64,000 nucleotides of DNA from Aspidapion aeneum (Eukaryota; Arthropoda; Insecta; Coleoptera; Brentidae), in contig OY755038.1 in the NCBI GenBank assembly GCA_963576565.1, positions 178,304,438 through 178,368,437 on the forward strand, read 5' to 3'. Positions 9,260 through 21,942 of the stretch are shown one piece after another (position 1 is the first letter of the stretch; the number at the start of each line of letters is the position of its first letter). Position numbers and translations under genes: made by a program. Under the pieces are notes generated by a model. It did no database searches, was not told the origin of the DNA, and saw only the letters and a list, made by a program, of their open reading frames with translations.

Positions 9260-11620
9260 ATAAGATTTTGATAGATTTGGCCTGAAGCCTGGCAACATCG
9301 CCGGGATAGACTTCACAGCACCCCTTGCAAGTGGCGATGATTCGCCTGGCGTGCCCAATTGTGGGATCAATTGTTATAATTTAGCAGTTTCGTAGTATAT
9401 AATTAAGGGGTAGTTAGTCATCAAAATTTTAGCTACCGATGTACCGGGTGTCCTATAAAAACAGTTCGTATTTAAAATGCAGCTAAATATTTGCCTAGGT
9501 ACCGATTTTGTAAATTTTAAAATATTTGTAAAGTAAATAGGTTTTTAAATCCAACTAAACAAAAATGATCGCAAATATAAAATAAAGATAGCAGACAATT
9601 AAAATCTAAGAGGATATTTAAAGGTATTTATATATTTTCTTTCAACTAAAAAACTGCGTTTACATCAGTACATCAATACATATTATAAAAAGGTACACGG
9701 CTTTTTTTATCGCTTATTTCAGATACTACTTAACCTAACCAATTTTAATGAAATTTGGCATACATGTTTTATAAGCAATTCTCCCTTGTTTAGGCGATTT
9801 TTTATGCTATGATACGTGCAAGTCAGGCCGAAGCAGCGAAGCCAGCTATTACTATTTTTTGAGGTTAGTTATTAATCAATTGTAATAAGAAACCGATACC
9901 TTCCTTAAGGTTTTAAATGCAAATAAAGAATAATAGGGCTTCTTTAAAATTCAAGATGGCCACTATACGCTAAAAATTATACAACTTATTTGTTTTAACT
10001 GACGGATAAAACTACTCTTTTAAAAAGACAGTAATTAAAAAAAAATAAAGAGAATGGCACACACTTTTTTTTATTATTTATATAACGTTACTTAAAAAAA
10101 AAATCCGCATTTTATAGTTTTCACCTGATAGCTTGGGCTGGGATGTGGGTATAATTGTATTTTTTCTTTAAAATCGGTTTAATTTTAAATTTTATCACTG
10201 CTCGAAAGTCGAACTCTTAAGGCAATCCAAACATAAAATAAAAGTAACTCCATTTTGTTGGTTATATTGTTATATTCGTGAAAATGCAAACATGCAGTTA
10301 ATTAAAGTTTTTTTTAAATAATAACTAACCAAACCACTTTTAATTTATGTTTTAGGACAGTTATTCCTTAACCCATTTCTTTATGTACAATTTGAATGGA
10401 AAAATATAAAAGATTTGATCTAATTTGAAAAATAATATTTATGTTTACTAATACTTGTCTACTTTTTAAAACTCTCGGTCATCATTAATATGTATGAAAT
10501 AATGTCTAAAATAACTAACACTTGTTTAATGGAGTAATTGTCAATAAACCTAACCGAACCACTTCAAAAAAAGTGCGATAATTTGTAGCCTAGCCTGCAA
10601 TTAGTACCTTAGGCAATTGCGCCGTGGGGAGCGACTTGTCCGTTCATTTAATAGGTTTAATTTTTAGATCGCGAAAAGATATAAGTAATAAAAGATATGA
10701 GGAAACTCGTACAAGGCGGGACGAGTGTGATATAGTTTAGGTAGGCTAGATTAGTTTGCTGAAGATGGGCTCCACCTGCTAGTACCTAAAATAAATATTG
10801 CAAAAAAATACAAAAAATAAGAATTTTCTTTCTTCTACCCTTTCACCTATTAACCTTATTGTGCACATGCCAGAAAATTTTCAATGAAAAAAATGTCGCC
10901 GCGTACAAAAATTTAATAAAAATTATGCACTATTAGAAAAAAAAATTCGCTTCAAAAATAATTTTTAGAAAAAATAAATAATTACGGGAAAAATTGCACC
11001 GACCAAAAATTTTTCGGGAAATAGTGGTGGAAAATGTTTCACAATCAGACAAAGCGTATTACCTAAAGATTACCGCATTCAAATCGATGTTTTTGGTATA
11101 GGATATAGTAGAGTTACACGTACAGTTTTATATAAACTAAGTGTAATTGATGTTTTTTTTTCAAAAACTAACTGTTATTAGTTTTTGGGCTTTTTTGCGG
11201 CATTATATAAGCAAGTAGGTTATGTTTGAAATTTGCTGCTGAAATTAATTTGGCATTGTTGCTTATATGTTCCACCTTCTTCAGATAGCATATTGGTTCT
11301 ACAATTGGATTATATATTCTAATGGTTATTTATTTTAATTGAATTTACGGCTGCTATGACTAAGAAAAACGAAAAGCAATTAGGTACTACATAACTGAAG
11401 TATTATAAAAAAGGATAAGGGGTATGATGTTATATTTCTGAGAGAAAGAGCGACAGAAATCATATTTTAAGTTTAATAATAAATAATAATTAAGGTTTTT
11501 ACTGCAACAAAAAAATATATAAATACATATGCTTCGTATATCTAAAACTAGGATGTGTGGCAAACGTCAGAGTTGGCGCTGCCTGCTGGTTTGTTTAGCA
11601 CGCTCTTCCACTCATGCCCA
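9260..11620. other. 2.4 kb of AT-rich sequence without recognised genes
   Basis: Only short, unsupported frames occur. A GTGTCCTATAAAAAC motif near 9448 resembles the worn end of a CAGGGTGT-type element, but no partner end was found. No tRNA or strong inverted repeat was seen. Confidence 0.4.
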
Positions 11621-11998
11621 TATATACAGGGTGTATATAAACATAGGTCTACAAGCGCTTAGTTTTCGAGATAATATTTTTTGTTTATTTTGATATAGTC
11701 GCCATGCCATACCGAAGCATTTTTTATTTTGATGATAGCAGTCTTTAGTGCAACAGCGTTTTTTCTTGAAACGGTTAGAGATGCGAAAAAATTGCAAAAG
11801 ACAAAAAAGTTTGCAAACGAAAAGGGATTTTATTTCTTGTTTTAGAATCTACCAGTGGCTTACAACAACAAAATACCCCAGAAAATAGGTGACATGACCC
11901 CTGAAAAGGTATCACCTTGTAGATTTTTACTATCGCTTGGCATGTCTTAGGGTGTACTGACAACAGCTAAATATACGTGTTTAACTTGAGCAGCATAT

Positions 11999-12705
11999 TG
12001 TCACGAAGGGCGCGTAACATAAAGTCAAACCAATATTTCCCAAATAATTAAAAAGGAACTTAATAAATATTATTATTATATTTATTAACTTTTTGGGACA
12101 ACCTATAAGTCGATATAAATCGATTGACGTCAATAACTATTATTGCAATTTGGCAGAAATAGTTTATAAATTCGCAGGCAATGCATATTTCCGGGCTTTT
12201 TTCGGACAGAGACTCGGGAGAACTAAATACTGCGGGGCGGGGCGTCGCTTCGCGGAATTAAAGTTTCGGCTTTTTTCCTTATAACGAACGTTAAGACCGG
12301 GTGAGTGCGGGCGGCCACATCGAGTGACGTAATCGACTGACGATAATTTGGGCGTGAACTGGGGTTCCTAGATAACCAGCCGGCCGCAAATCCTGTTGTT
12401 TCCAGGTAAGTCCGGGTGTAGCCCCCATAGCCAACTCACCAACCTTTGTTGTATCAGTTACCGGTTCTTAGTTTTATAATACATCTTTTAACCCCCTACA
12501 GGTGTTATTTAATCTGCATCCCTTAGTTTTTAAACAAAGATCTCCGTCAGCTCGAATCGAAATAACTCCGTTAGATCGATTCGACCGGCGCGGTATCATT
12601 TAAACAAATTGTTAATAACGAATAGTATCGGGGTTGTAAGGTAGTGGCTGGTAATTAACGACCGGGCAATACCTGTAACCAGCCCCAGGCCCCCAATTCG
12701 TGACA
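11999..12705 (+). repeat. 5' LTR
   Basis: It starts TGTCACGAAGGGCG and ends CCAATTCGTGACA. Possible control signals are a TATA-like ATATAAAT near 12115, a CRE-type TGACGTCA palindrome at 12125-12132, a GC box (GGGGCGGGGCG) at about 12234, and a near-perfect splice donor CAG|GTAAGT after position 12415. A 63-codon frame within it begins with TTG, not ATG, and is probably not a gene. Confidence 0.9.
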
Positions 12706-12950
12706 TGATGAAGGCAAGCCGAGTTTAAAAAACAAAGGGACGCAGGGGTTAAAATTTGTAAGGGAAAAAAGTCAATTATAAAGTGGGGTTTTTTCGCAAT
12801 TCAACAACTAGTGGGGATTAAAGAAAAAAAAGAGCAAGGTAGTTGGCCAAGGGCACCATCCTAGTGACTAATAATTTTTTTTGTGTCGCCCAAATAACTT
12901 TAAAAAAATAAAATAAAAAATATTACGGCGGCTCGTAAAGCCACATAATA

Positions 12951-13350
12951 AAAACAAGCAGTGGCAAACAAATAACAGACGGTTTTTTCGCTTACTCGAC
13001 AGAACGTGGTTTTCAGGCGCATGTATGCGAAGTTCTATTCTTACATTTGTATACAGGGTGATCAAAATTACTTTCGGCCTGATAACTTTCGAAAGGAGGA
13101 CCACAGGCGAGAGAAAATTTTGACCGTGTATATTTAAATTGAGAGGGATAGGAGAAAAAACAAGCAGTGACAAACAAATAACAGACGGTTTTTTCGCTTA
13201 CTCGACAGAACGTGGTTTTCGGGCGCGTGTATGCGAAGTTCTATTCTTACATTTGTATATAGGGTGATCAAAATTACTTTCGGCCTGATAACTTTCGAAA
13301 GGAGGACCACAGGCGAGAGAAAATTTTGATCGTGTACATTTAAATTGAGA
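12951..13350 (+). repeat. Two-copy 206-bp tandem duplication inside the LTR element
   Basis: The unit beginning ACAAGCAGTGGCAAAC recurs 206 bases later. Each unit contains CAGGGTGATCAAAATT or its close variant (about 13053 and 13260), followed by CTTTCGGCCTGATAAC. That block resembles a CAGGGTG-type transposon tip, so the element may have captured a fragment before duplicating it. Confidence 0.8.
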
Positions 13351-13454
13351 AAGGAGAGCGTACCAAAGTTCGTCAGGAATCAAAATACTAAAACGAAACT
13401 GAATCCTGGGGACGAGGCGGTATCTTTTCGCAGTAAGAAGGGTGGGTTGTTCGT

Positions 13455-13739
13455 ATGCCACGAAGGAAACCAGGGAAGAGAGTTAGGGAAGCGAAAAGAC
13501 AAAGACGCGAGACGTTACAAAAATTGATCCCGCATTTTTTTGAGGACGGGATACCGATCAAACTTAATACCGAAGGGAGGCCCGTAACGCCAGATATTTC
13601 TTGGCAAGAGATCGAGTTGGGTAATCCAACCGCGGGGGAAAATTCACAAAAGGCACAGACCAAAAACCAAGTGTATCCGAGAGACGAATTTTTAGGGCAA
13701 CTTAAGAAAGAATATTTAGAGCTATTTGGGCCAGGATAA
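13455..13739 (+). CDS. Short basic/acidic ORF within the LTR element, unknown
   Basis: This is the only ATG-started forward frame of this size near the 5' end of the element: 94 codons from ATG at 13455 to TAA. The first 25 residues are very basic (PRRKPGKRVREAKRQRRE); the rest is mixed and ends QLKKEYLELFGPG. An overlapping +1 frame (13345-13527) is also open and basic. The position, just inside the element after the duplicated leader, is where gag would lie, but no capsid or zinc-knuckle motif is seen. It may be a relic or a chance frame; I cannot assign a function. Confidence 0.3.
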   Translation: MPRRKPGKRVREAKRQRRETLQKLIPHFFEDGIPIKLNTEGRPVTPDISWQEIELGNPTAGENSQKAQTKNQVYPRDEFLGQLKKEYLELFGPG

Positions 13740-14520
13740 CGAACTATTCAATAACCCTGACCAGGGCGCCGTGAAGATATTTTGTTCTTATCACAAAAAC
13801 CACGCTGGTTAGGCAAAAGACTTGATAAAAATAGGCGCGTTGATTGCAGGGTAGTTTAGAGGTCCACCTGACGAAATTGGTAGTCAGACGTAGGTAGAAT
13901 AGCAATAAAGTTCAACAAAGTTAACAAAATTGGTAAAGCCCGGGGCTTATTAGGCTAAACGCACGAAAACTGTCAAAAATTGGCAGCCAGGTTAAGTACG
14001 GTGACAAAAAGTGGTAGTCAAACCGAAAAAAAAGAGCCATAAATCGAATATACTCTACGTAAGAGAGGTAGACATACAGGTTAGGTTAAAAACACAAAAG
14101 TTCAATTGAGCCATTATTAAACCAGTGATAGGGGAAAATTTTGAAAAGAGACGGCAAAAGCGTAAACAGCGTGTTTTTTTGTTGAAGGAAAAAAAAAATA
14201 TAATAATAATATTTTTCGAAAAAATCTAAACCCCACGACGCTACTGACTTTATAAAATAGGAAAAAAAAGTATGATTTGTTAAATAAAGTACCAAAGAAA
14301 ATACCCAACCGATTGCATAAATAATATTAGTAGGTAATTGTTAAAACGGAAAAAAGCGATCTGGTTACAACAACGTTACGAATTCAAAAAATCAAGGCTG
14401 TACTATCTTTAAAGGTTATCGACCCAGACGAAAGGGCCATCGCTTTAAAAAGCTACCGTTAAAAAAGCAAAATCCAATATTTTTAGTCTTTTATTAATAT
14501 AAAAATTCCAAAAAAGCTGG
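13740..14520. other. LTR-element interior, no gene seen
   Basis: Closely spaced stops occur in all forward frames. Long A and T runs (for example at 14187-14215) are the only notable features before the first large tandem array. Confidence 0.5.
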
Positions 14521-14524
14521 GTTT

Positions 14525-15900
14525 TCAGTCATTTCGAGAAAATATTGCAGTGGGGAGTTTACGCACAAAGCACACGAGCCTAGAAAAATTAATTATTTTT
14601 TTCTTTAATCAACAGAAAAATTTTAGATATTTATCTTTTCTTTGGTTTTTTGGTCAGGCAATTGGAGAGAATATTGGAGTTGGGGAGTTTTACGCACAAA
14701 GCACACGAACCCAGAGCAAAATTAATTATTTCTTATCTTTAATCAACAGAAAAAGTTTAGATATTAATCTTTTCTTTGGTTTTTTTGGTCAGGCAATTGG
14801 AGAGATTATTGGAGTTGGGGAGTTTTACGCACAAAGCACACGAACCCAGAGCAAAATTAATTATTTTTGTCTTTTATCAACAGAAAAAGTTTAGATAGTT
14901 ATTGGTTCTTTGTTTTTTCTTGGTCAGTCAATTGAAGAGAATATTGAAGTTGGGGAGTTTCACACACAAAGCACACGAGCCTAGAAAAGTTAATTATTTT
15001 TTTTCGTTAATCAACAGAAAAAGTTTAGATAGTTATTGGTTTTTTGTTTTTTCTTGGTCAGTCAATTGAAGAGAATATTGGAGTTGGGGAGTTTCACGCA
15101 CAAAGCACACGAGCCTAGAAAAGTTAATTATTTTTTTCTTTAATCAACAGAAAAAGTTAAGATAGTTATTGGTTCTTCGTTTTCTTCTTGGTCAGTCAAT
15201 TGAAGAGAATATTGGAGTTGGGGAGTTTCACACACAAAGCACACGAGCCTAGAAAAGTTAATTATTTTTTTTTCGTTAATCAACAGAAAAAGTTTAGATA
15301 GGTATTGGTTCTTTATTTTCTTCTTGGTCAGTCAATTGAAGAAAATTTGGAGTTGGGGAGTTTTACGCACAAAGCACACGAGCCTAGAAAAGTTAATTAT
15401 TTTTTTTCTTTAATCAACAGAAAAAGTTTAGATAGTTATTGGTTCTTTGTTTTTTCTTGGTCAGTCAATTGAAGAGAATATTGGAGTTGGGGAGTTTCAC
15501 GCACAAAGCACACGAGCCTAGAAAAGTTAATTATTTTTTTCTTTAATCAACAGAAAATGTTTAGATATTTATTTGTTCTTTGTTTTTTTTCTTGGTCAGT
15601 CAATTGAAGAGAATATTGGAGTTGGGGAGGTTTTGCGCACAAAGCACACGAACCTAGAGCAAAATTCATTATTTTTGTCTTTAATCAACAGAAAAAGTTT
15701 AGAGATTTATTTTCTCTTTGTTTTTTTTTCTTGGTCAGTCAATTGAAGAGAATATTGGAGTTGGGGAAGTTTTACGCACGAAGCACATGAACATAGAGCA
15801 AAATTGATTATTTTTGTCATTTATCAACAGAAAAAGTCTAGATATTGTTTTTTTCTTTTTTGTTTTTTTTCTTAGTGAATCAACTAGGGAGAATACCGAA
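14525..15900 (+). repeat. Tandem array 1: about ten copies of a 135-bp unit
   Basis: The marker ACGCACAAAG (or a one-base variant) occurs at 14561, 14692, 14827, 14962, 15097, 15230, 15365, 15499, 15635 and 15774. The spacing is 131-139 bases. Each unit also has TTGGTCAG, ATATTGGAGTTGGGG and AATCAACAGAAAAAGTT. The last copies are the most diverged and fade out after 15900. Confidence 0.95.
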
Positions 15901-16359
15901 GTTCTAGAACAAATAACACAAACAAAAAGTATATTTTAGTCTTAAATTAATATAAAAAATTCCAAAAAATTTCTTTGGTTTTTTTCTTTGATTCTCTCTT
16001 AGTCAATCCACTAGGGAGAGGATTGAAGTTGCTAAACGAAAATAGAGCAACAGAAAGAGCGGAGCTGTTTTAGAGGAAATAATAAAACAAACCTCTAGTA
16101 GGCAATAAATTGGGAAAAAATAAACAAAAATTGTTCAACGAGGTCTAAAATTAATTAAAAACTAGACAGAGGTAGACCCTCGAAACGACAAAAATAAAAT
16201 AGCTGTCAAAAGAGTTGGTAACACGCAAAAATCAGTAGCGTCTAAGGTGGTTACAAAAAATTGTGAAACCGTGCAAATACCCAGGTCAGGGCGCGATATA
16301 ACATATTTTCGCTTTTTGGGAAATTTTTAGGAAATAAACTATAAGGGTAATTATTTTTT

Positions 16360-17330
16360 TGGTAAAAAGGCCTATGGGGCAAAACAGACGTGTAGGACGT
16401 TGTGACGTAAACGTGAACTCCGAAGAAAAATGGAGTTTAACGATTAAATAGGAAGAGAGAAGGATAATTTAGAGGAGGCCTGAAGGATATTAGGGTCTCA
16501 GGAAGCGAAATTAAAGAAGAAAAAGTAGGCCTATGGGGCAACACAGACGTGTAGGATGTCGTGACGTAAACGTGAACTCCGAAGGAAAATAGACTCCGAA
16601 GGAAAATAGACTCTAAAGGAAAATGGAGTTTAACGATTAAATAGGAAGAGAGAAGGATAATTCAGAGGAGGCTTGAAGGATATTAGGGTCTCAGGAAGCG
16701 AAATTAAAGAAGATAAAGTAGGCCTATGGGACAGAACAGACGCGTAGGACGCCGTGACGTAAACGTGAACTAGGAAGGAAACTGGAGTTTAACGATTAAA
16801 TAGGAAGAGAGAGAAGGATAATTTAGAGGAGTCCTGAAGGAAATTAGGGTCTCAGGAAGCCAAATTAAAGAAGAAAAAGGAGGCCTATGGGGCAGAACAG
16901 GCGTGTAGGACGTCGTAACGTAAATGTGAACTCCGAAGGAAACTGGAGTTTAACGATTAAATAGGAAGAGAGAGAAGGATAATTTAGATGAGTCCTGAAG
17001 GAAATTAGGGTCTCAGGACGCCAAATTAAAGAAGAAAAAGGAGGCCTATGGAGCAGAACAGACGTGTAGGACGTCGTGACGTAAACGTGAACTCCGAAGG
17101 AAAATGGAGTTTAACGATTAAACAGGAAGAGAGAAGGATAATTTAGAGGAGTCCTGAAGGATATTAGGGTCTCAGGAAGCGAAATTAAAGAAGAAAAGGA
17201 AGGCCTATGGGGCAGAACAGACGTGTAGGACGTCGTGACGTAAACGTGAACTCCGAAGGAAAATGGAGTTTAACGATTAAATAGGAAGAAGAAGGATAAT
17301 TAAAAGGAGTCCTGAAGGACAGACGTGTTG
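16360..17330 (+). repeat. Tandem array 2: six copies of a 160-bp unit
   Basis: AGGCCTATGG recurs at 16368, 16527, 16720, 16881, 17042 and 17201. Spacing is 159-161 bases except one of 193, where a short block (GACTCCGAAGGAAAAT) is extra-duplicated inside the unit. Each unit carries GACGTGTAGGACG, GTGACGTAAACGTGAACT and a purine-rich tail. The composition is strongly purine-biased on this strand. Confidence 0.95.
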
Positions 17331-17567
17331 ACTAAAACACGAATTCCGGAGAAACAGGGATTTTATGTATTTATTAATGGGAGTAAGAAGAATTTAGAAG
17401 AAAAAGAGCCAATGCTGCAGAAGGTATAAAGGAGTTCTAAAGGATATTAGGAACTTAAAAAGCAACGCTGACGAGAACGTAAACTAGGCTAATAAGGCGG
17501 AGAAAGCAAACGGAGTGTTGCAGAAAAAAGAGTCCTGAGAGAAAAACGGGACTTAAGAAGAAGATAG

Positions 17568-18200
17568 GTGGACGAGAAACGGGGAGAACTCGGCCCGACA
17601 AAGCAAATAGTAAGCTACAAGGAGCCCAAAAGGAGCGTTTCCAAGCAACTGAAGAAATTTAGGAGGAAAGAAGGAATTCCCGAGGAAAAATCGGGACGCT
17701 TATTGCAAAAAATTGAGTTGAAGCAGTGGCAAAAGTTTCGCCGCAGCGAGCCAAAGATATTTTAAATACAGAAGATTTTAAAATAATACAGGTCCCAAAG
17801 TCTGGGATCAATAAACAAGAACACAGTGGTGTTCTACCATAACAGGTTAAAAGTCATTTGGACCAATGAAGGCCTTAGGTGGTGTCAAAAAATACTAGGT
17901 ACACGCATCCAGAAGGGAAGTGGACTAAATAAAGGGAATAGCAAAAGCTAGAGAATGGGCACCACCGAAAAAAGGGTTAAGGCAAGATGCAAAGATACAG
18001 GAAGGGACACATTTATCCTGAAAGAAGAAAGCAGGCGTCCGGTAAGATGCCAGAATTGCCGCCGAGGCACCTGTCCAGCAGGTAATGTAAGGAGTAACTC
18101 CACGAAATATAGTCTGCGGAAGGCAGTGGCTGGACTTTGGACGGGAGGAGAAATTACCAGAGCTAGTAAGTCTTGCAGAGAAAAAAAATTATTTGAGTAG
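17568..18200 (+). other. Two short ORFs in the LTR-element interior
   Basis: A 65-codon frame (17568-17765) is Lys/Glu-rich, and an ATG-started 81-codon frame (17955-18200) contains CQNCRRGTCPAGN. The Cys spacing in the second (C-x2-C-x5-C) recalls a small zinc-binding knuckle but lacks the His of a retroviral CCHC motif. I cannot support a function for either; both lie in purine-rich sequence where stops are scarce. Confidence 0.25.
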
Positions 18201-18204
18201 AATC

Positions 18205-19480
18205 GGTCAAATAATTTTTGAGTTGTATGAAATACAGACATAATGACAAGACTACAAATAAGTGATTTTAAATTTAAATATACGCGTAGCAGTCGTTTCT
18301 CGCATTGCATTTAGCACGTATTTTAACTTAAATAAAATTATTAAAGTATATAATAACTGGCAGGTCACAAACGAAAACCCCTAGGCTTGCAAATATTTTT
18401 ATTATAATTAACCTCGTTATGAATTTGATACAATTGGCAAAGGCATGGGTAAACGCCACATATATTGTTGATGTCAATTCTAAGAAAAAATACATGACCT
18501 ACACTACAAAGGTTTATTTAGTCAAAATAAAGTTAAAAAACAGTTATGAATAAAAAACAATTTTTTTTACAGCATTCTTAATTACTGATATTATTGACCG
18601 TATTGAACCGATGTGAATGAGTCTAATAGGGTGGCTGACAAAAGAAAGTGAGATAGAAAAAATAAAAAAAATGTGCAGGTCGTTTTTAAGGAAAATACAT
18701 TTTCACGCGGTGTGCGCGTATCATAAACTTAAGAACTTTAATTTCTATTATTTTTCCGTGCTTGAATTTAGAAAGAGATGTATAAACTATTAAGTAAATA
18801 GGTATTTTAGATAAATATTGATGAAATGAATTGAAGAAGAGTTTTATAAAATAAAAGGAAAAAGGTTGTCGCCGTAATGAAGTGGTAGAAAGAAATACTT
18901 TCTAGATAAGATTAATAATAATTGAATAGGTTTTGGAGAGAGTAAATAGGAAAATCATAATCTAACTACTAATAGTACGCTAATGAAGCAGTTTTTCAGG
19001 ATCAGTAAATAAAGTAATTAAATGATGCGTATTTGGTTGGATAAAAAGATTTAGGAAAAGTCATCTAAATATAAGTTAAAACTATTCTGAAAAAAAGATA
19101 TTAGAATCCATCATGAAATGTAAAAGTTTGATTATTATACGGTAAAGTACCCAACAGATATTGTTATTGTGAACATAGTAAGAAAGTTGGTTTGAGGAAG
19201 AAGAAAGAAGAAAGGCGAAATGGGCCATCGGAAAGTAAATCGATGCAAAAGGTGAGAAAGAAGAAGAAGTATAGAGGGGTGCCCACCAAAAAAGGTGACA
19301 CCTAAAGGACTTTTTAATTGAAATTGGAACTGAGAAGAGATCGTAATCTTTTCTTGGGTAGGAGTTCTGCTTAATCAAGTGCACCGAAATGGCAACTCCG
19401 TGATCTCTTGTTATGAGTTTGACTTGGTTAAAAGAAATGCGTATTTTAAGAAGAGTACTGTGTTATTAGAAGGCCAAAGG
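18205..19480. other. LTR-element interior, no gene seen
   Basis: AT-rich and purine-biased sequence with frequent stops. No tandem repeat or known domain was recognised. Confidence 0.45.
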
Positions 19481-19495
19481 GTCTTTGTGAGAGTG

Positions 19496-19812
19496 ATTCA
19501 TCGCAATAGGCGCTAGAGACACAGAGGTTGTAACAGTAAGTTGTGGATGCTCGCCAAAAAGGGGGACTCCAAGTGCTGATAAATTGAAGTAGTAGGAAGG
19601 CTGAAATGGTATGCGTTACCAAAATTGGGCACTACGTGATTCTTCTGTAATGTGAGAGTGATTCATCGCAATAGGCGCTAGAGACACAGAGGTTGTAACA
19701 GTAAGTTGTGGATGCTCGCCAAAAAGGGGGTACTCCAAGTGCTGATAAATTGAAGTAGTAGGAAGGCTGAAATGGTATGCGTTACCAAAATTGGGCACTA
19801 CGTGATTCTCCT
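19496..19812 (+). repeat. Tandem array 3: two copies of a 155-bp unit
   Basis: TGTGAGAGTGATTCATCGCA starts at 19496 and again at 19651, and the copies are almost identical through GGGCACTACGTGATTCT. The near identity points to a recent duplication. Confidence 0.95.
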
Positions 19813-19814
19813 GT

Positions 19815-21940
19815 AATGAGTCTGACTCTTAAAAATTAACCATTTCTTGCAAGTGAACTCAACACACACATTGAGATTGAGATTATAAAAGTCCGGGAAA
19901 AATTATCGAGAGGCACTAGGTTTAACTGTTATGAATTCAGTTTGATGGATGCAATGCATGTGTTATGTCTTAAAGGATAGAACAAGTAAAGATAGTGATG
20001 CAGTATTGAAGGTGGCGAAGAGGCCAAGGTTATTGGCGTGGAAATGTGAGAAAGGCGCCTAGAGAATTCAAAGTAAAAAGGTTGAGGGTACTTACCTAGT
20101 TAGAAAAAAGAGAAAGAGAAAAAAGAAATTAAACAAAATTTTTATCTAATTAATATTTAAGTAGGGTTGTTCAAAACAATGTTTGTTAAAAGACTGATCC
20201 TAAAAAGATAAGTACGTGTCTAGTTAGTATTATAGGTGATATTTAAGCAGTAAAGAATAAGATAGAAGGGTAAAATACAATAAGAAGAATAAGTTAGGCA
20301 ATAGGAAAGAAGAGGTAAGAAGTCCAGATATCTAACAAAAAGAATAGAGATAAGACATAGAAATAGAGGTAGGTAGAGAGATACGTTATTTTAGTGGTCT
20401 GGGATGAGTTGAAATGGAGTAAGTAGATTTCAATATGGGACGCCATATTTTAGAAAACACATTAACAAACAGAAAACAACCCAAACCACCGAAATAACTT
20501 TTATTTTTCAGATACATTCCACGAAACGAAGAGTAAAACAGCAATGGTCTGAAAAATAATAGAAATTAAATAGATACTAAAAATAATTAATATTTAAAAA
20601 TAAAAATGTAAGAAATTTGGAAAAATTTTGTGTAAGAAGGAATAAAAATAAAATTTAAGAAAAACCTAACCTAGCGATAAGAATAAAAATAAAACCAAGG
20701 GAAATAAAATTTAAGGTTCTAAATATAATTAGAAAAGAAGAAAAAAGGGTGACCAACAAAACAAAATGGTTAACCTAAACAGCCGCAGCTCGATTGAAGG
20801 TCGTAAACTGAAAACGAGGTAGGCTACGAAAAAGAAAATAATATAGGCAAAAAAAAAACACTAGGGCAATTTTAGGCAAAAAAAATGGAGGCAAAATGAA
20901 AACGAGAAAAAAGGTGCTTTCCTTAACTTTTATTTCTTGCCTGACACTGGGGTAAAAACAGTAGGCCAAGCACACAAGGGTAGAACCTCCCACATGTTGT
21001 CCTTAGGATTAGATAAAAAATAAGTTTTTATTGGGTTTTTTAAGATCGAATAAAGGGGGGACCCTAAATGTATGAAGTTAGGTATTTGGAGGACAGTACA
21101 GAAGTGGAGCGTGGCCAAGCGTAAGGTGGCAGAAGATTTTCTTTCGTGTACAGCCAATAAGTACACAGAAAGGAAGGGAAGAAAACAAATACCCCACGAT
21201 GGGGAAATGCGTCAAATAAACTAGGCAAAGCAGGCTCACGGGCGACAGCGCTGAACAAGAGCAAATGACATAAATAAAGGACCGGAAGGGAAATCAATCC
21301 CAACCTGTCAAAAATGGAATAGAGTATAACACAAAACGCGAGTGGCACGAGGGCCGAAACTCGCGCATTAATTTTGGTCTACTTACATAAAAAAGTCGAA
21401 AACCCGAGGGTCAAGACAATTATAAGACACGAAAATTAAGAAATTAAGACAGCAGTAGTAAATTCAAGGTTACAACATTAATTTTTCTCTTGGCAAAGAC
21501 AACGAATTAGGCTTTGGCAAAAAGAAAACAGAGATACCAGATCGATAAGAATGAACATGGAAACAAAAACCAGCAATATGATGATAGCCATCAAGACTAC
21601 GGCAAATAAGATTAATAAAGATGAGAGGAGAAGCCACAGAGCGAAGAAAGACTTAAAAGGAAAAATCGACGGAACAATGGTAGAAAGCCTACCATGATCA
21701 TCGAAAACGAGTTGCAAGAATAGAGCAAGCTCCCGAATAAAGGGTAACGAAAACAACAGGCAAACCCTTGAGGGGAGTCCGAGCCCTTTCAGCCCAAGGC
21801 CGAACGTAGTAAACCTTGGTATGGAAGGGACAAATAACACCACACAGAGATTAGGGTGACCAGAATCGTAAAAGCAAATAAACAAATATAATATAGAGTA
21901 GATAGCCAACCACCAAAACGGATACAAGGGGCTCAACTGA
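19815..21940. other. LTR-element interior, purine-rich + strand
   Basis: No forward gene was seen. Long purine-rich stretches make the opposite strand pyrimidine-rich and thus poor in stops, which yields a hydrophobic 202-codon minus-strand frame at 21478-22086. I do not regard that frame as a demonstrated gene. Confidence 0.45.
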
Positions 21941-21942
21941 AG

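Noticed and set aside
8988..9285. Three overlapping short frames of 72-83 codons
   Set aside because: They overlap in different frames across the TIR of the 8179-9199 element and show no protein motif.
12093..12284. 63-codon frame present in both LTRs
   Set aside because: It starts with TTG, has no family motif, and its presence in both LTRs follows from LTR duplication rather than selection.
14525..15900. CRISPR-like array
   Set aside because: The whole 135-bp unit is repeated without unique spacers, and the setting is eukaryotic.
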